From NCBI GenBank assembly GCA_038496445.1, contig JALMLS010000091.1, forward strand, positions 27,148 to 91,147: a stretch of 64,000 nt of DNA, read 5' to 3'. The notes beneath the pieces were generated by a model. The model saw only the letters and a program-made list of their open reading frames with translations, did not search any database and was not told the DNA's origin. The position numbers and the translations under genes were made by a program. This DNA comes from Trichosphaerium sp. ATCC 40318. Its lineage: Eukaryota; Discosea; Flabellinia; Trichosidae. Below, one piece after another: positions 12,063 to 23,418 of the stretch; within the stretch, counting starts at the first letter, position 1, and every line of letters begins with the position of its first letter.

Positions 12063-13827
12063 CTACGCGTAAAATAGATTTTTGAAGTATTTGTCTCACA
12101 TCACAAAAAAAAAAGAAGGAAAATCTGAGTGTCGGACATACTTATTTGTTTTGAATCAATTGCACATGTAGGATGAACAAATATTCTTGCTCCACCTTTA
12201 GTATGAGTGCCAAAGGCCATATGTTTCTTTTTAAAAAACCCAAGAGCCTACAAGACACGTTAACAAGTGAATACTCCATAAAAATGAAACACAGTTGAAA
12301 TAATCGTTATTGTAATCGTAACGCTCTCAATAGTAGCGGAAAATGATCGAGTACCTCAGAGTAACTACTACCAGTGTATTCAGGGTATGTTTTACGTAAT
12401 GTATCACCAGCTTTAATACGCTTGTTTAACAGATCAATTTTGTTTAGAAACAGCACTACGATAGTTGTGCCACCAAACGTATCTCCTGTTACGAGCTATT
12501 AAAAGAATAAACGTCAGTAGTCTGTCAACTTTTTTTTGAACAAAAAAATCAAAACGTTTTTCTCGCTTACCTGTTTCCAAACATCGATAGATTCCTCTAG
12601 TTTAGTTTGCCCAGGTGTGTCAGATTGCACATCCCAGCAATCAATAGCAGAAACGTAAATGGTAGCACGAACAGCACTAAAACAAGAAAAGTTAGTGTTT
12701 TGAGACAGAGCACGTAAAAAATGTCCTAAAACGCACTCTGTAAAACAGTTTATCCATTTCCTACGTTCACTTCTTTGACCACCAACGTCTATGACGTTCC
12801 ATGTAAACCTAAATATACCAATAAGATAATGGTGAGGAGATAAAGCGCCAAAATAGCCAAGAAAAAGAGTAAAAAGAGTAAAACGTTTCGAAAGTTGCAG
12901 TTTGGCGCAAAATATTTACCTATCCATTTTAAACCCGGTCTCATCAACTCCAGTAGATACAATGCCAGTAGTACGTTGTCTAGCAAGCAGCATATCTTGT
13001 GTTGAAGGAATCCAATCCTTATTTATGTCAAGACCTAGCCAGTGCTCTAATGTGAGCACGGTACTATCTCTATCAATTTTACATATCTGGTATGCAGCTT
13101 TAAACCCTTGTTTTTGTGTTAATCCAATTTTAAGCACAAAAGTCTTCAAATAGCCTTACCAACGTCAGAAAATATCTGTTTACATGCTCTAATCCTCTCA
13201 TAAGCTCCTTCTTCGTCATCAAACATACCAAAAGCGTTTGTGCTTGTGATTAAATCTCTTAGGTGTTTATTTTTCCTCTTCGTTTTAAGTCCTCTCTCTG
13301 TTGCCTTTGTTAACACTAGTTGCGTTGCGGCTATAATATTGCTGCAAATAATATTTTTGGTTGTTTTTCTGTCATTGTCTGTGAATCCTCCTGCAAAGCG
13401 TAGGCGCATCTGTTTAACTAATATGTAGTCAGATTTAAAAGTTATTACGGAGTTGAGTTTTTTAAACTGAATCAGAATTACCGCTTGTGGTGTTTAGTTA
13501 AAAAAAGAACGATTTGGCTACTAGTTGCACTAACACACTTTTTTAGGAAGACTGTGAGCGCAAATTCGTCAAATAGCCGCAAAACTTGTCGTTAGCGTAA
13601 TAAACGCTCTTGGATGCATTATGATGAGAAAAAGTAGTTTTGGGTTGAGCGTTGTGGTTTCTAAATTGAAAACAAAAAGCAAACGTACCAACAGTAGATT
13701 TACCACCAGAGCTTGTTCCAAGCATTAGAACATTTATTGTTTGAGCTCTTAACTTCTTTGTTGCGCGAAGCTCCTCGCTAATTTCAACATGACGTGAATT
13801 CCGCTTACCAGATCCCAGAGTGCACAT
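12063..13827 (-). CDS. Heterotrimeric G-protein alpha subunit
   Basis: G-alpha subunit that couples membrane receptors to effectors through GTP binding. ATG at 13827: MCTLGSGKRNSR, then INVLMLGTSSGGKSTV as the P-loop (about 13745-13680). This fits GxxxxGKST but lacks the usual Glu-Ser of GAGESGKST. Helical domain: MRLRFAGGFTDNDRKTTKN and following exons. Switch I: LLARQRTTGIV (about 12990-12950). Switch II: VIDVGGQRSERRKW (about 12800-12770), intact. G4: LFLNKIDLL (about 12450). G5: HPTCAIDS (about 12165). There is no Gly at position 2, so N-myristoylation is not predicted; Cys2 could be palmitoylated. The C-terminal helix is uncertain: splicing from GTATGT near 12145 gives a short end with a stop at 12063, shorter than usual. 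No G-beta or G-gamma gene is in the window. Confidence 0.88.
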
Positions 13828-14416
13828 GCTGCTTATTGGTCTAAGATTAGAAAATTATAATACAGAGTTTGACTGCTTTGGTCAATTTGAGTTTTCTACA
13901 ACTAGTTTTTCTTTCTAACCAAGTGCGTACGTTATATTGGTAGACGTTAAACATGCATAAAGCAAAGACTGCCAAAAAGGGAAATAAATGTACGAACCAC
14001 ACGTTCACAAGTTCCTATTATCTTGAATTGGGTTACTTTTTAACGTTGCATTAAAGGTGCGCTGCTTTACAGGACAGTTTTGTCTGTTATGCAAGTGAAG
14101 ATATCCGGAAAAACCAAAACAGTATTTAATGCAGGTGAACTACCTCTTTTCTTGATATCTCGCCTAAAGCACGTACTAGCTCAAGGAATGTATAGGAGCT
14201 ACGTTATTACTGTTATATTCAACTTACACCAAAACGATATAAACACACAGTGGGTGGGCGCGAAGTGGCTATTGTCACTCATTTTTGAATTCTATTTCTA
14301 GCTTTTGTGTACCACTCTATTAAGAGTATTTTTACCCGAAAACACAAAAATGTTAACTTGATTTCTTTTTATGGCCTGACAAGGCGAAAAAATTGTCAGG
14401 TTTTTTTTTTGGTTTA
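13828..14416. other. Intergenic region
   Basis: Spacer upstream of G-alpha and downstream of the histidine kinase (both minus strand). A plus-strand frame at 14080-14301 shows no recognisable domain. An imperfect hairpin around 14375-14400 (CCTGACA...TGTCAGG) with a following T run lies just past the kinase stop codon. Confidence 0.4.
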
Positions 14417-17374
14417 TTATTTCTTTACAGCAGAGCTGTAGTGATATTGTACATTACTTGAACTATTACGACGAAGTTCATGTATAGGTGGAGTCGTATG
14501 TAAGTATTTTTTAATACTTGCTTTCAAGTCCGATAGTCTCACAGGTTTACAAAGAAAGTCGTTCATACCTAAAGGTGATGTGAGTAAGAAAAAAACAAGA
14601 AAAAGTTATTATAAGTTACCAAAATTTTTTTGGTTTTCTTTTTGATTCACAAGGTACGTACCAGCTTTCAATGCAATTTTACGCTGCTCTACTACTGCAT
14701 GTGCTGAAATAGCAATAATAGGTGTGCGAATACCTGCATCTCGCATCTTTTGCGTTGTTTCTATGCCGTTCAGTATAGGCATTGAAATATCCATTAATAT
14801 TAAATCAAACGATTCTAAAAAAAAGAGGTAAATTCAGGGTTTCCAACAAAACCAGTACAGCAATGCCACATACCTCGATAAACAATATCAAGAGCTTGTT
14901 TACCATTCATAGCGAATGTAACACCTTTTATACATGAGATACCCCGTAGCATACGCTTGAGTATAGTTTGATTCACAATATTGTCCTGTAAAAGAGAAAA
15001 TCAACAACTTGAGTTTTAGTAGCAAATAATAAAAAAGTCTGCTCATGACATACCTCTGCTACAAGGACTCTATACTGACCAGGTTTATGTGGAGGCTTAC
15101 TTACTTTGGCACTCCGAGCTCTACCTAAGAAAACATAGATGAGTAATTGCTCAACAAAGTGCAATGTAAAACTTGACAGTCGAAAGAAAGAAACTATGTA
15201 TTGTGACGTACTCAGGCCAACTATTGTATGTGGAGCCCCTGGACCACTAAATGATCTTATTGGTTTAGGCCCTTCAGGCACCATCATTGTGTGCTCTACA
15301 CGTCCAGTCAATTTAGTCAATTTATTCAATTTATTCGGTTTATTCAATTTTTTCACTAAAAGACGAATAAAGACAAAGAATGGATTGAAAGAATTTGATC
15401 CAAAGAAAGAATAATTAATATTTACGTACCTGATGCTGCCTTTCTCAGTTTTCGTTTAGAAAACTGACTAGTAACTAGATGCTCTTTATATGGTAAGAAT
15501 GCATAAAAAGTGCAACCCTTTTGAGCTCCAGCACTAAAAACCTTTGAGTTAGAACCAAAAAAAAAAACCAAGAAACTTTCGAGAAACAACAAGAAAAATC
15601 AACATACCTGTATAAATATAGACTACCTCCCATCGCCTCACAAAGACGCCTTACAATAGTCAATCCTAACCCCGTACCTCCGTATTCTCTAGGGGTTGAC
15701 ATTTGGGCCTGTAGTTGTATTAGTCAGATATTAAAGTATTTATGACGTGTGGCCGTTCTTACCTGTACAAATGGTTTGAATACATCCGCTTGGCTCTCTT
15801 TTGAAATACCGATACCTAAGTCACGCACATGAAAGCGCATGTATAGTTTAACGCCCTTTTTAAGGTACTTTTTGATTTTCTTCGGAGATATTTCTGGAAG
15901 ATTTGGTAATGCCTCGTTAAGGATATGATCATCACCAGGTGTATTACGAACAATGGAAGCACCAATGGTGACATAATCACCATCATTTGAGAACTTTATG
16001 GCGTTTGACAAAAGGTTGATCAAAATTTGTTTAATACGATATCGATCGCCCTAGGTTACGTATATTGTTAGTAATTACTCTGTAGTACATACCAAACAAA
16101 ATGGGAACATTGTAGATTGATCTTACCTTGAAATAGTGAGGTGCGCTTGACGGTACGCTTTTTTGTAGATTAATATTCATCTTTAACGCTTGTGGCGCTA
16201 CAACACCACATACATTCGATAGGATACTATAGATATGTACAGTCCCTTCTTCTATTCTTATATTACCAGCTTCTATCTTGCTTACATCAAGTATATTGTT
16301 GATAATATGCTAAAGCAACAAACCAAAGAGTAAGTAATCACTTGTCTTTGTAAGGAAAGTCAAGAAAAAAAAACAAATAAAAAACGCACGAGTAGACTTT
16401 GTGAGCAGTTAAGTACGATTGATATGAACTTATCCATATCACTCGATACAAGTGATGTATCTTGCATAATGTCTATAGCACCAATAATACCAAATAACGG
16501 CGTTCTGTAACAAAAAAAGTCAACAAAAAAAAATATGGTAACAAGAAGCCGTTTTTGGCTGTTATGCCTGTTTACGTGTACCAAAAATGTTGTATTAGTT
16601 TACGCACCTTATCTCATGACTCATCTTACATAGAAAGTCCGTTTTATGCTGATTTGCAAGCTTGAGTTCTCCCATCAGTTTTTTTTGTAGAGTTTGAAAA
16701 ATTATGTTTAGAAAGACAGTAAACACTAGAGTCTCCCATATCATTATTGATAGTTCACTACTTCAGGATTAAGAAATAAAGCGCTAACAAGTTCGTAAAA
16801 CTTACGGTGATGTATCAACACCCACTCTACGCAACTGGTATGTGCATAAGAACCCAGCTAAAGTGCCAATAGAAGAAACTACAACTGGTATATTTTCGTT
16901 CGGAAACGCTACAACTACGGTTAAAAACACGTACGACGCAATTGGCAAATTAGGAATTATAATCAACCCGAGCCCGAGTTGTCAGAAAATGGTTTACACT
17001 ACGTACGTAAAACGCAGCCGGGTAGTTGCCAAAACACGACAGAGTGCAATAACCAAGTGTTTGAACTCCCAATGATGATGGTTCGTGCTAGGGAGTTCGC
17101 CCAATAAAGGAAAACTAAGAAAATGCCTATTTGCAAGTCAGGTTGTTGCGTTATGAGTTTATAGTTATCATACCAGATGTTCGCGTATTTATTTTAGCGT
17201 GTTCTATTATGATCGACACTGTTGAAGCAAGAATAAGTTCCAGTGCATCTAATCCAATTGACAGATACGTCTCACTTCTGTACAGTGCATAAACGAACTT
17301 GAGAACGACAAATAGAAGCCAACATCGACTTATACTTGATTGGGCCCAAAGATATCTGGACCTAGACTCCACAT
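14417..17374 (-). CDS. Membrane hybrid histidine kinase with C-terminal receiver
   Basis: Two-component phosphorelay sensor. Upstream exons (about 17374-16800) encode several hydrophobic segments ([37 protein letters not shown]; then a segment with [13 protein letters not shown]), a multi-pass sensor without a recognised ligand-binding domain. A linker leads to His[15 protein letters not shown], then [13 protein letters not shown], with the phospho-acceptor His near 16620. HATPase: [14 protein letters not shown] (N box), [10 protein letters not shown] (G1), FKPFVQ (F box) and [20 protein letters not shown] (G2, near 15700-15620). The receiver has [14 protein letters not shown] (phospho-acceptor Asp), IIAISAHAV and [13 protein letters not shown]. 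It ends at 14417. A linker before the receiver contains a short tandem repeat (about 15300-15350). The exact start is uncertain; ATG at 17374 needs a small intron to join the first TM frame. A histidine phosphotransfer partner is not in the window. Confidence 0.82.
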
Positions 17375-18663
17375 GAGGAAATCATCAAGAGCATAATAAA
17401 AACAGTTTTCCGTGGCGCGTTTTTCAGTACAAACAGAAAAAATGTGCTTGCAAAAAAAAACGCATGCTGCGTGTGCCCGGAAATGAATAGACGGATAGTG
17501 CAACTAGAATCCAGTAGCGCAGGAGTACGTTGAAGACAAAGGGAGTTGTGGAGTTACGCACTCTGTTGAAGAGCTCTTTGTTTCTGCACTTGATCGAGAC
17601 GTATTACTTTTAGTTTCTATCGTGTACACGCTTTTTCGAAAGCCCGTTTGCCTCTTTGACATTTCACGTTACTGTACTCTCCGTGGGCTACACCATACAA
17701 CGATTGTTTGAGTACTGGCCAAACGGAGTTAGAGGCTAGGCCTGCGGTGTTTAACTTTAGAAATAGAATGACTCGGTGTTTTTGAAAAACTCCATCTAGA
17801 CTTACGATAGGAGGCTTTGCTATATTACTTCACAAGCACTACTATGGAGTAACAACCCAATTGACCTTGCAATTACTGAAAACTACTAAAAAACTCCCTG
17901 TTTGTATAAAAAGCTACAGGCGGCATTAAAGGTATATTCACGCGACTTGTAGTGCGGTAACTCTTTCTGTTTTAAGTGAAATTTGCGTTTGCGTGTCAAT
18001 GTGATCATACTCACTCTTGTACAACGCCTACGGGTTCGGAAAAGTCCTGTGTAGTGCGCAACATTTCAAACTCAGTATGTGGCTCATTTAATCCTGAACA
18101 GACAGGTACACCATTAAAAATACGTCCTGATAATGCGTTTACATACCTGATGGTACAATCGATGCTAAGGAGAAGTTGTCATGATGTAAAGCTTGTTTAA
18201 AGACTAATTTGAAACTTTTTGACGTAATGATGTCGCCAACCTACACAAAAAAGGAGTTAATCTCCTTACATTCCTATTGTGGAGAGAAGCGAACTAACCA
18301 TAGCGCACAACAGCGCTATAAAAGCCAGTGTGCGCTTATATAGTGTTTTTCCGTGATAGTATTTGTATGCTGTAACGCAATCAATCCATATGTCTTTAAA
18401 CGCGTTTGTGAGAATAGGTATTGTTTCCGTCGAGTCGCCTAAAATAGATTACAAGTCACTTTTTCTATTTTCAAAAAGTGCCAAGTGTCAATCAACGTAC
18501 TACTCTTGTAAGATACTCGAATCAGGTTACCATGTTCTATTGCACGTCCAGTAATGTTGTGATTGATAATACGGCTTTGAAGTAAAGAAAACAGCGTCGG
18601 CAGAGGTTCTATACCTAAACGTCAAATCCAAAGTAATTTTTCCCCACTACCAAATCGGTAAGT
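17375..18663. other. 1.3-kb region without a supportable gene
   Basis: Codon-like structure is weak on both strands. A plus-strand frame at 17976-18200 is Cys-rich at its start but begins at a non-ATG codon and has no matching exons. A frame at 18363-18554 is equally featureless. It could hold a degenerate gene, promoter sequence for the histidine kinase, or non-coding RNA. Confidence 0.35.
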
Positions 18664-19190
18664 TTAAAAGTGACGCCAAGCTATCACGTGCGGAAACTTG
18701 TGGCTGCAAATAAGTACCTCTTTACTGCTAAACGCTACTGTCGCTGTTGATTCATAAACACCGAGATCGTTGCCACTAGCAACACAATTTGTAATTCGAA
18801 AATTAAAATTGTTCATAAAATCGGCTGTAACAAGCTCTTCTCCAAGTACTTTCTTCCACTGGAAAGTTTGACACCAATCTTTAAGGTTTGGCTTCCATAT
18901 ATCACTTTCTATGTATGAATATGCTTGTTTATCTACTAACCATGTTGCCAGGCGTGTCAAGCCTAAATTAAAAAATAAAATTGGTAACAAAAAACGCGTG
19001 GACTTTAGATACCTTCTCTCTTTGTGAAGTCTGTCTCCTTGCATGTCACTGACGCAATATTAAAACCAACGAAGCAATCCTTTACAATCTCTCTTGCGGC
19101 GCCACATGTCTGCGAAAATGATGCACGTGATGACCACGGCGTACACTGTAGTATACAGGTCCAAACTTCCAACGGTAGAAGTGTCAACAT
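18664..19190 (-). CDS. Short F-box protein
   Basis: ATG at 19190 begins directly with an F-box: LLPLEVWTCILQCTPWSSRA, then FSQTCGAAREIV. This is the L-P-x-E-V/I-W...L pattern that binds Skp1 in SCF ubiquitin ligases. One intron of about 52 nt, from GTATCT near 19016 to TTTAG near 18963, joins KETDFTKRE to GLTRLATWLVDKQAYSYIE. The remainder (about 100 residues, with WCQTFQWKKVLGEELV) has no recognised substrate-binding repeats; it may be a variable recognition domain. It ends at 18664 in the model used here, although the last few codons could belong to a further intron. Confidence 0.62.
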
Positions 19191-19934
19191 TAAGCACGGA
19201 AATGTCAGCTTTTAACGACTTATGTGAAACGTTTTAGACTCCCGTGTATTTTATAATATGCCCTATACACGCTCGTTGTCTAACAGCGATTATAATAGCG
19301 TCTGTACACCAGCCATTTTTCCCGCCTAATTTGAGTTAAGTTCGTATACCTTTCTAACTTCTTTATCAACGCAATAACTCAGCAACGTATGTATTATTTT
19401 CTACATTTATTGGCGTTAGAGCAGTTTTACGCATTTTCAAGCATTAATAGTTTTTAGTGCGTTAAAAAACGTAACAATGGCTGATGACCGTTCGTACTAT
19501 GCAAGAGGGGCACGTTTACGAGTAATTTTAATGTATTTTGTCTGTAGCGCATGTATATAATCTGATAAGGAGTCCTAGCCTTTGAAAGTGCTCCTGCTTG
19601 CAGGTTGTATTTTACTGGCAAATAAACCAGGTGGTTAGGCTTACAGTTGATGAGGATTATGCACACACAAGTTTTGGACATTCCCGAGTAGAGGCTTGGA
19701 GGTAAGCTCGCAATTACCCCTTGCGAGCGTGTGACTGCTTTAGTCTTCGCAAGGAGGCTATTTACGCTTATGCGGCATCAACACTTTAAACCAACTCCCT
19801 CATCTCACGTCCTAAACCGACGTTATTCGTAGGGCCCACGAATAACGTCGGGATGAGTGTGGTGTCTAACAAGACTATTTTACAACTGAATTGCGAACGT
19901 GCTTTTAGAGTGTTAACACTCTTTTTAGGAGCCA
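19191..19934. other. Gene-poor stretch with hairpins
   Basis: No supportable coding exon apart from the small coiled-coil ORF that follows. It contains an 8-bp inverted repeat (GCTCGCAA 19706-19713, TTGCGAGC 19721-19728) and the 13-bp-armed hairpin at 19818-19850. The minus-strand frame at 19454-19681 has no protein-like features. Confidence 0.45.
19818..19850. repeat. Perfect 13-bp inverted repeat with 7-nt loop
   Basis: CGACGTTATTCGT, loop AGGGCCC, then ACGAATAACGTCG. The arms are perfect complements and the loop itself contains the palindrome GGGCCC. It lies about 85 bp upstream of the small coiled-coil ORF. It could be a transcript hairpin, a protein-binding palindrome or the end of a small element; no flanking target duplication was recognised. 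Confidence 0.8.
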
Positions 19935-20174
19935 ATGCTAGACTTATTGCAAGAAGCTGATGATGAAATAAAGAAACTAAAGGCAGAACTTGCAAAATCA
20001 CGCACAGAAAACAACACACTTAAACGGAAACTCACAGTACTTAAAACACATGATAAAAAGTGGAAGAAACGAGCTAAGACGCTTTTCAATGAGAAAAAAG
20101 CTGTACAGGAAGCAAGGAAAGCTCTTGATGATTATCTAGTTTGTGATTCAGATAGTGAAGAATGGTCCGAGTAA
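19935..20174 (+). CDS. Small coiled-coil protein, hypothetical
   Basis: A 79-residue open frame from ATG at 19935 to the stop at 20174. The product is highly charged with a heptad-like pattern (LLQEADDEIKKLKAELAKS, then NTLKRKLTVLKTH) and an acidic tail (CDSDSEEWSE), typical of a bZIP-like or general coiled coil. The sequence before the ATG is CTCTTTTTAGGAGCC, which looks like a splice acceptor, so this may be the last exon of a longer gene whose upstream exon was not identified. Function unknown. The strong amphipathic periodicity and composition argue that it is translated. Confidence 0.5.
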   Translation: MLDLLQEADDEIKKLKAELAKSRTENNTLKRKLTVLKTHDKKWKKRAKTLFNEKKAVQEARKALDDYLVCDSDSEEWSE

Positions 20175-20225
20175 ACAAATAATTTTTTCTGTCTTGTAAC
20201 ATAAAATAAAATGTAAAATAGTTAA

Positions 20226-20429
20226 TTAACGAACAGTGCACTTATGTAATAGAAAGACTTTTGAAAATCGAGTAGATAACCGAGCAGTTACAGTCAGGGA
20301 ATCGACTCGGATTTGTGGAGACTTTTTTTTACTCGTAATCTCAACTTTCAGCAGAACATTGTGGTTCACTATCAAACTTATATCTTCATAAGAGGCTTGA
20401 GTATCGTGTTGATAATTGAAAGAGTGCAT
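20226..20429 (-). CDS. Hypothetical ORF downstream of PIG-T
   Basis: A 67-residue frame (ATG at 20429, stop at 20226) that extends upstream in frame as DPISYTYPIFFA before the Met. It alternates hydrophobic and polar residues (DISLIVNHNVLLKVEI; SLTVTARLSTRFSKVFLLH), suggesting beta structure. It could be the last exon of a gene whose earlier exons were not recognised, or a chance frame. No family assigned. Confidence 0.25.
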   Translation of the reverse strand: MHSFNYQHDTQASYEDISLIVNHNVLLKVEITSKKKSPQIRVDSLTVTARLSTRFSKVFLLHKCTVR

Positions 20430-20727
20430 AGCGAAAAATATTGGATACGTGTAGCTGATAGGATCTATAGAAATGTGCCAAAAATTGAGATTAGAGGTAA
20501 TACCATTTTATCAGCAACTTTTTTGATTCACTGGTAGAATACACATTGGAAATCGTCACAAACTGGACTTATTTTGTTTTGCACGTGACATTTTAAATCT
20601 CACTTTAACACGTAATGTTGCCCATGAAAATCTTTGTAGGTTGATTATATTATTTTACAGCAACAGTTTTATGTAAGAAAACACAGAAAAATTTTTCTCA
20701 CTTTCTTTGGTTTTCGCTTCTTTGTTA
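20430..20727. other. Spacer 3' of PIG-T
   Basis: AT-rich stretch just downstream of the PIG-T stop codon, containing one CACGTG site at 20582. No coding exon supported. Confidence 0.4.
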
Positions 20728-23156
20728 TTACTTGTCAATAAATGAGACTAATTTTTCAACCAAGCGAGTAACAAGCCGGTTTGATTTGAATGATTTACCA
20801 CCCGTGTAGATATTTTTAAAGTGGCGTGTAGCTGCACTGTAAATAGTCCCAAAAAATAGAGCAAATGCTGTACAACTCATTGTAATTACGTTGTATGGCA
20901 TACCTAACGCCGTTAGCATTAACCAAACCAAGTTATAAAAAAACCCTGACGGTAGTGTTTTAATTGGTTATAGGCTTGAAACACCGCACTCAAAGGACTG
21001 GCACAGGTAGTGGCGCAATTTTTTTTTGTAGAATGAGTTTCACAGCAACGTACTGAAATCTGGGTTAGGCAATGAGACTGTCAAGCCATCTGTATACATT
21101 CTTCTAGAAATAATATGCTGTGTAGTTCGCTTGTAAAGCAAAGGAGACCATTCGTCATCTAAAAACGCATCCTGTTGCGAAGAAGCTTTCTGCTTTACTA
21201 CAATCATAGCTGGTGGTAAATCAAATCCTCTAATTACGAGTCAAAATCAACTACGCGAGTAAAAGTTAGACTACTTGCCTGTGGGAATCTGGAGGAAACT
21301 CTGTCCAATGCATAAAAGCTCTATCAAAGGATATACGGATACTCAGCGTAGAGTGTGCCGGCAAGGTGAACGAAAATTCGAAGATAGTTGGTTTCTTACG
21401 ATCTTCACTTGGTTCTAAGCGCACAGAGGATAGAATAGACTTTACAAGAAGGAGTATAAGTAGTGAGAACGCCACTCAAACAAAATAGTTTCTTGCATCT
21501 ACGTACCTTCATTTCAGGGACATGTGTACCATTCACGAATGTTTTCATTGTGTGGAAGTAAAATTTAACAAACCAAGGCACGTAGTTAAAGAAATCCACG
21601 TCAACAGCATTATTTCCCCTAGCAAACTGAATGAGAATTAAAAAACAGCCAAAAAAGGTCTGTTTATAAACAGCACAGTTTCCAAAAAAATTCCTGTTGT
21701 GCGTTTTCTTTGTACCTGTTCAAAAAATCTATCGCAAATCCACCAGATTGCTGTCCGTGACCAGTTAAGTGTCTTCTTACAGTGAATAAAGGCTTTGCTG
21801 TATCAATACGATCTTTAACTTTAAATGACAAGGAGAGAGGCTTTTCTCTCTTCGTCAAGTCAAAAGCTACAAGATCACCTCGTTGCTCTGGGTTTGCTGT
21901 AGCACTTATCTCAATTTTATCACCTTTGTGTTCATAATTAGCTAAAAAGCTAACTATACATTTAACCGTACTAGGATGAGCAATGTAAATCATTGAATTT
22001 GTAGCGAGAGGGCAAGGCTTAACCGATTTCGCGTTCAATAAATCTTTAAGCGAAATACTATTTTTCTTCGTTTTTGGTGTTGCCAAGATCAATGTAAGTG
22101 TTTGTACAAGTTCTAGAGATACTTTTTTGCAATCCTAAATGAAGAATAAGAGTGTTATAGATTGACGATAAAGGTTTGTTGGTAACTGGGTTTTACCTCA
22201 TCTGAGCACGTAGGACGAAAGTGTAATCCCATGGAATGATACTTTGCATTGTAGAGCTTCTTAGGAGGACTCATTAAGGCAGCTAAGCCGCCTTGAGATC
22301 GGCAAGGAAGCAATTTTAGCCATGGAGAAATATTCTCTATGCAAACAGCTTCACCAGGTAATAAACCATGTTTGAATTGCGCATGAGTCACTAGAAACAA
22401 TCATAGAGTTAGATATTCACTTATCAGCAAACATAAAGAAAACAAAGATGTCGTACTTCCTTGGTACATGTTGCTCCTTCCAGTGTGAGAATACGCTGTG
22501 TAAGGTACCGCTATTGTGGTATTTTGCAACGCTGATAATGATGTGCAAAATAACCCACCAAGTGACTATTTGATCTTGAGCGTTATGAATATCCAGATTA
22601 ACTACTGCGTACTTGTGTTAATGTTGCCCATTTATCATCTAGAGTCTTCGTATTGTCATTTGTAAACCAAGCAGCAAGTTCAGCGCCTACGTGTCAAAAT
22701 GATTTAGTTTTGTTATGACAAGTACTTGAACAGGTACTATCATATTCTATTTACGGTGTATGTACCTGCTGGCGCTGGAAAAGGTGGATTACCCCAACTA
22801 ATTTAAAAATCAATTTATTTAACTAACAATCGCCACGCACCGATCATACATCCATCGTCCTTGCGTCATAGTCAAATGTAACTCCTGCAATCCGAATTCG
22901 TTCAAAATTGTCCCTGCGGCCTTTGGAAACAACGTATAGTGTTTAACTAGCATCAATAAGTATATAGCGCGTATATAAGTGTTTTATCAGTACAAAGAGT
23001 ATCTGCCTTGTCTTGTGGGCTCCACTGTACAGTAAACTGAAAGTGAGCCATCACATCACCATGTTTCAAGGGTTTTAGGAGGAGTTCCTCTGAGAAAACC
23101 TCGCTGCATAGTACAAATGCAATCAAGTAAGCGAAAACAACGGCTAGTAGGCGCAT
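20728..23156 (-). CDS. PIGT: GPI transamidase subunit PIG-T
   Basis: Component of the ER GPI transamidase complex, which swaps the C-terminal signal of substrate proteins for a preassembled GPI anchor. ATG at 23156 opens a signal peptide (MRLLAVVFAYLIAFVLCSEV), then EELLLKPLKHGDVMAHFQF, matching the start of mature PIG-T. Conserved blocks in order: GEAVCIENISPWLKLLPC (about 22345-22290), KYHSMGLHFRP (about 22235-22200), PCPLATNSMIYI (about 22015-21980), a block with TVRRHLTGHGQQSGGFAID (about 21790-21735), LPAHSTLSIRISFDRAFMHW and TEFPPD (about 21370-21285), and finally MPYNVITMSCTAFALFFG (about 20900-20845), the family's C-terminal TM segment. The stop is at 20728. The middle part between 23000 and 22400 contains several short exons. 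The C-terminal TM motif and the Cys-containing block make the assignment secure. It acts with GPI8, GAA1, PIG-S and PIG-U, none of which is in the window. Confidence 0.93.
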
Positions 23157-23418
23157 TTGGTATCCTTGGAGAAACTATTTAAATTTGCGCTTAACTCTAG
23201 TTGTTTATTGTATCCAACGTTCAAAAACAGTTTTCCAACGCTCGGTAATCACGTGGTTCAGTTGATTAACCACTACTGCCGAAACAATCTTTCTTAGCCC
23301 AAAAAAAAGGTCAAACTACTTAACTTAAAAACTACAAGTCGTGTTTATTTTACATTAATAACTGTCACCTGTTATCCTAGCAGCTACAAGGTGCCGACGC
23401 ATTCACATAGTGTTTTTT

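Noticed and set aside
17976-18200. Cys-rich plus-strand frame
   Set aside because: It starts at a non-ATG codon, has no flanking exons in frame and no recognised domain; composition is not clearly protein-like.
20840-20931. Separate small membrane protein
   Set aside because: It is the C-terminal exon of PIG-T, recognised from MPYNVITMSCTAFA.
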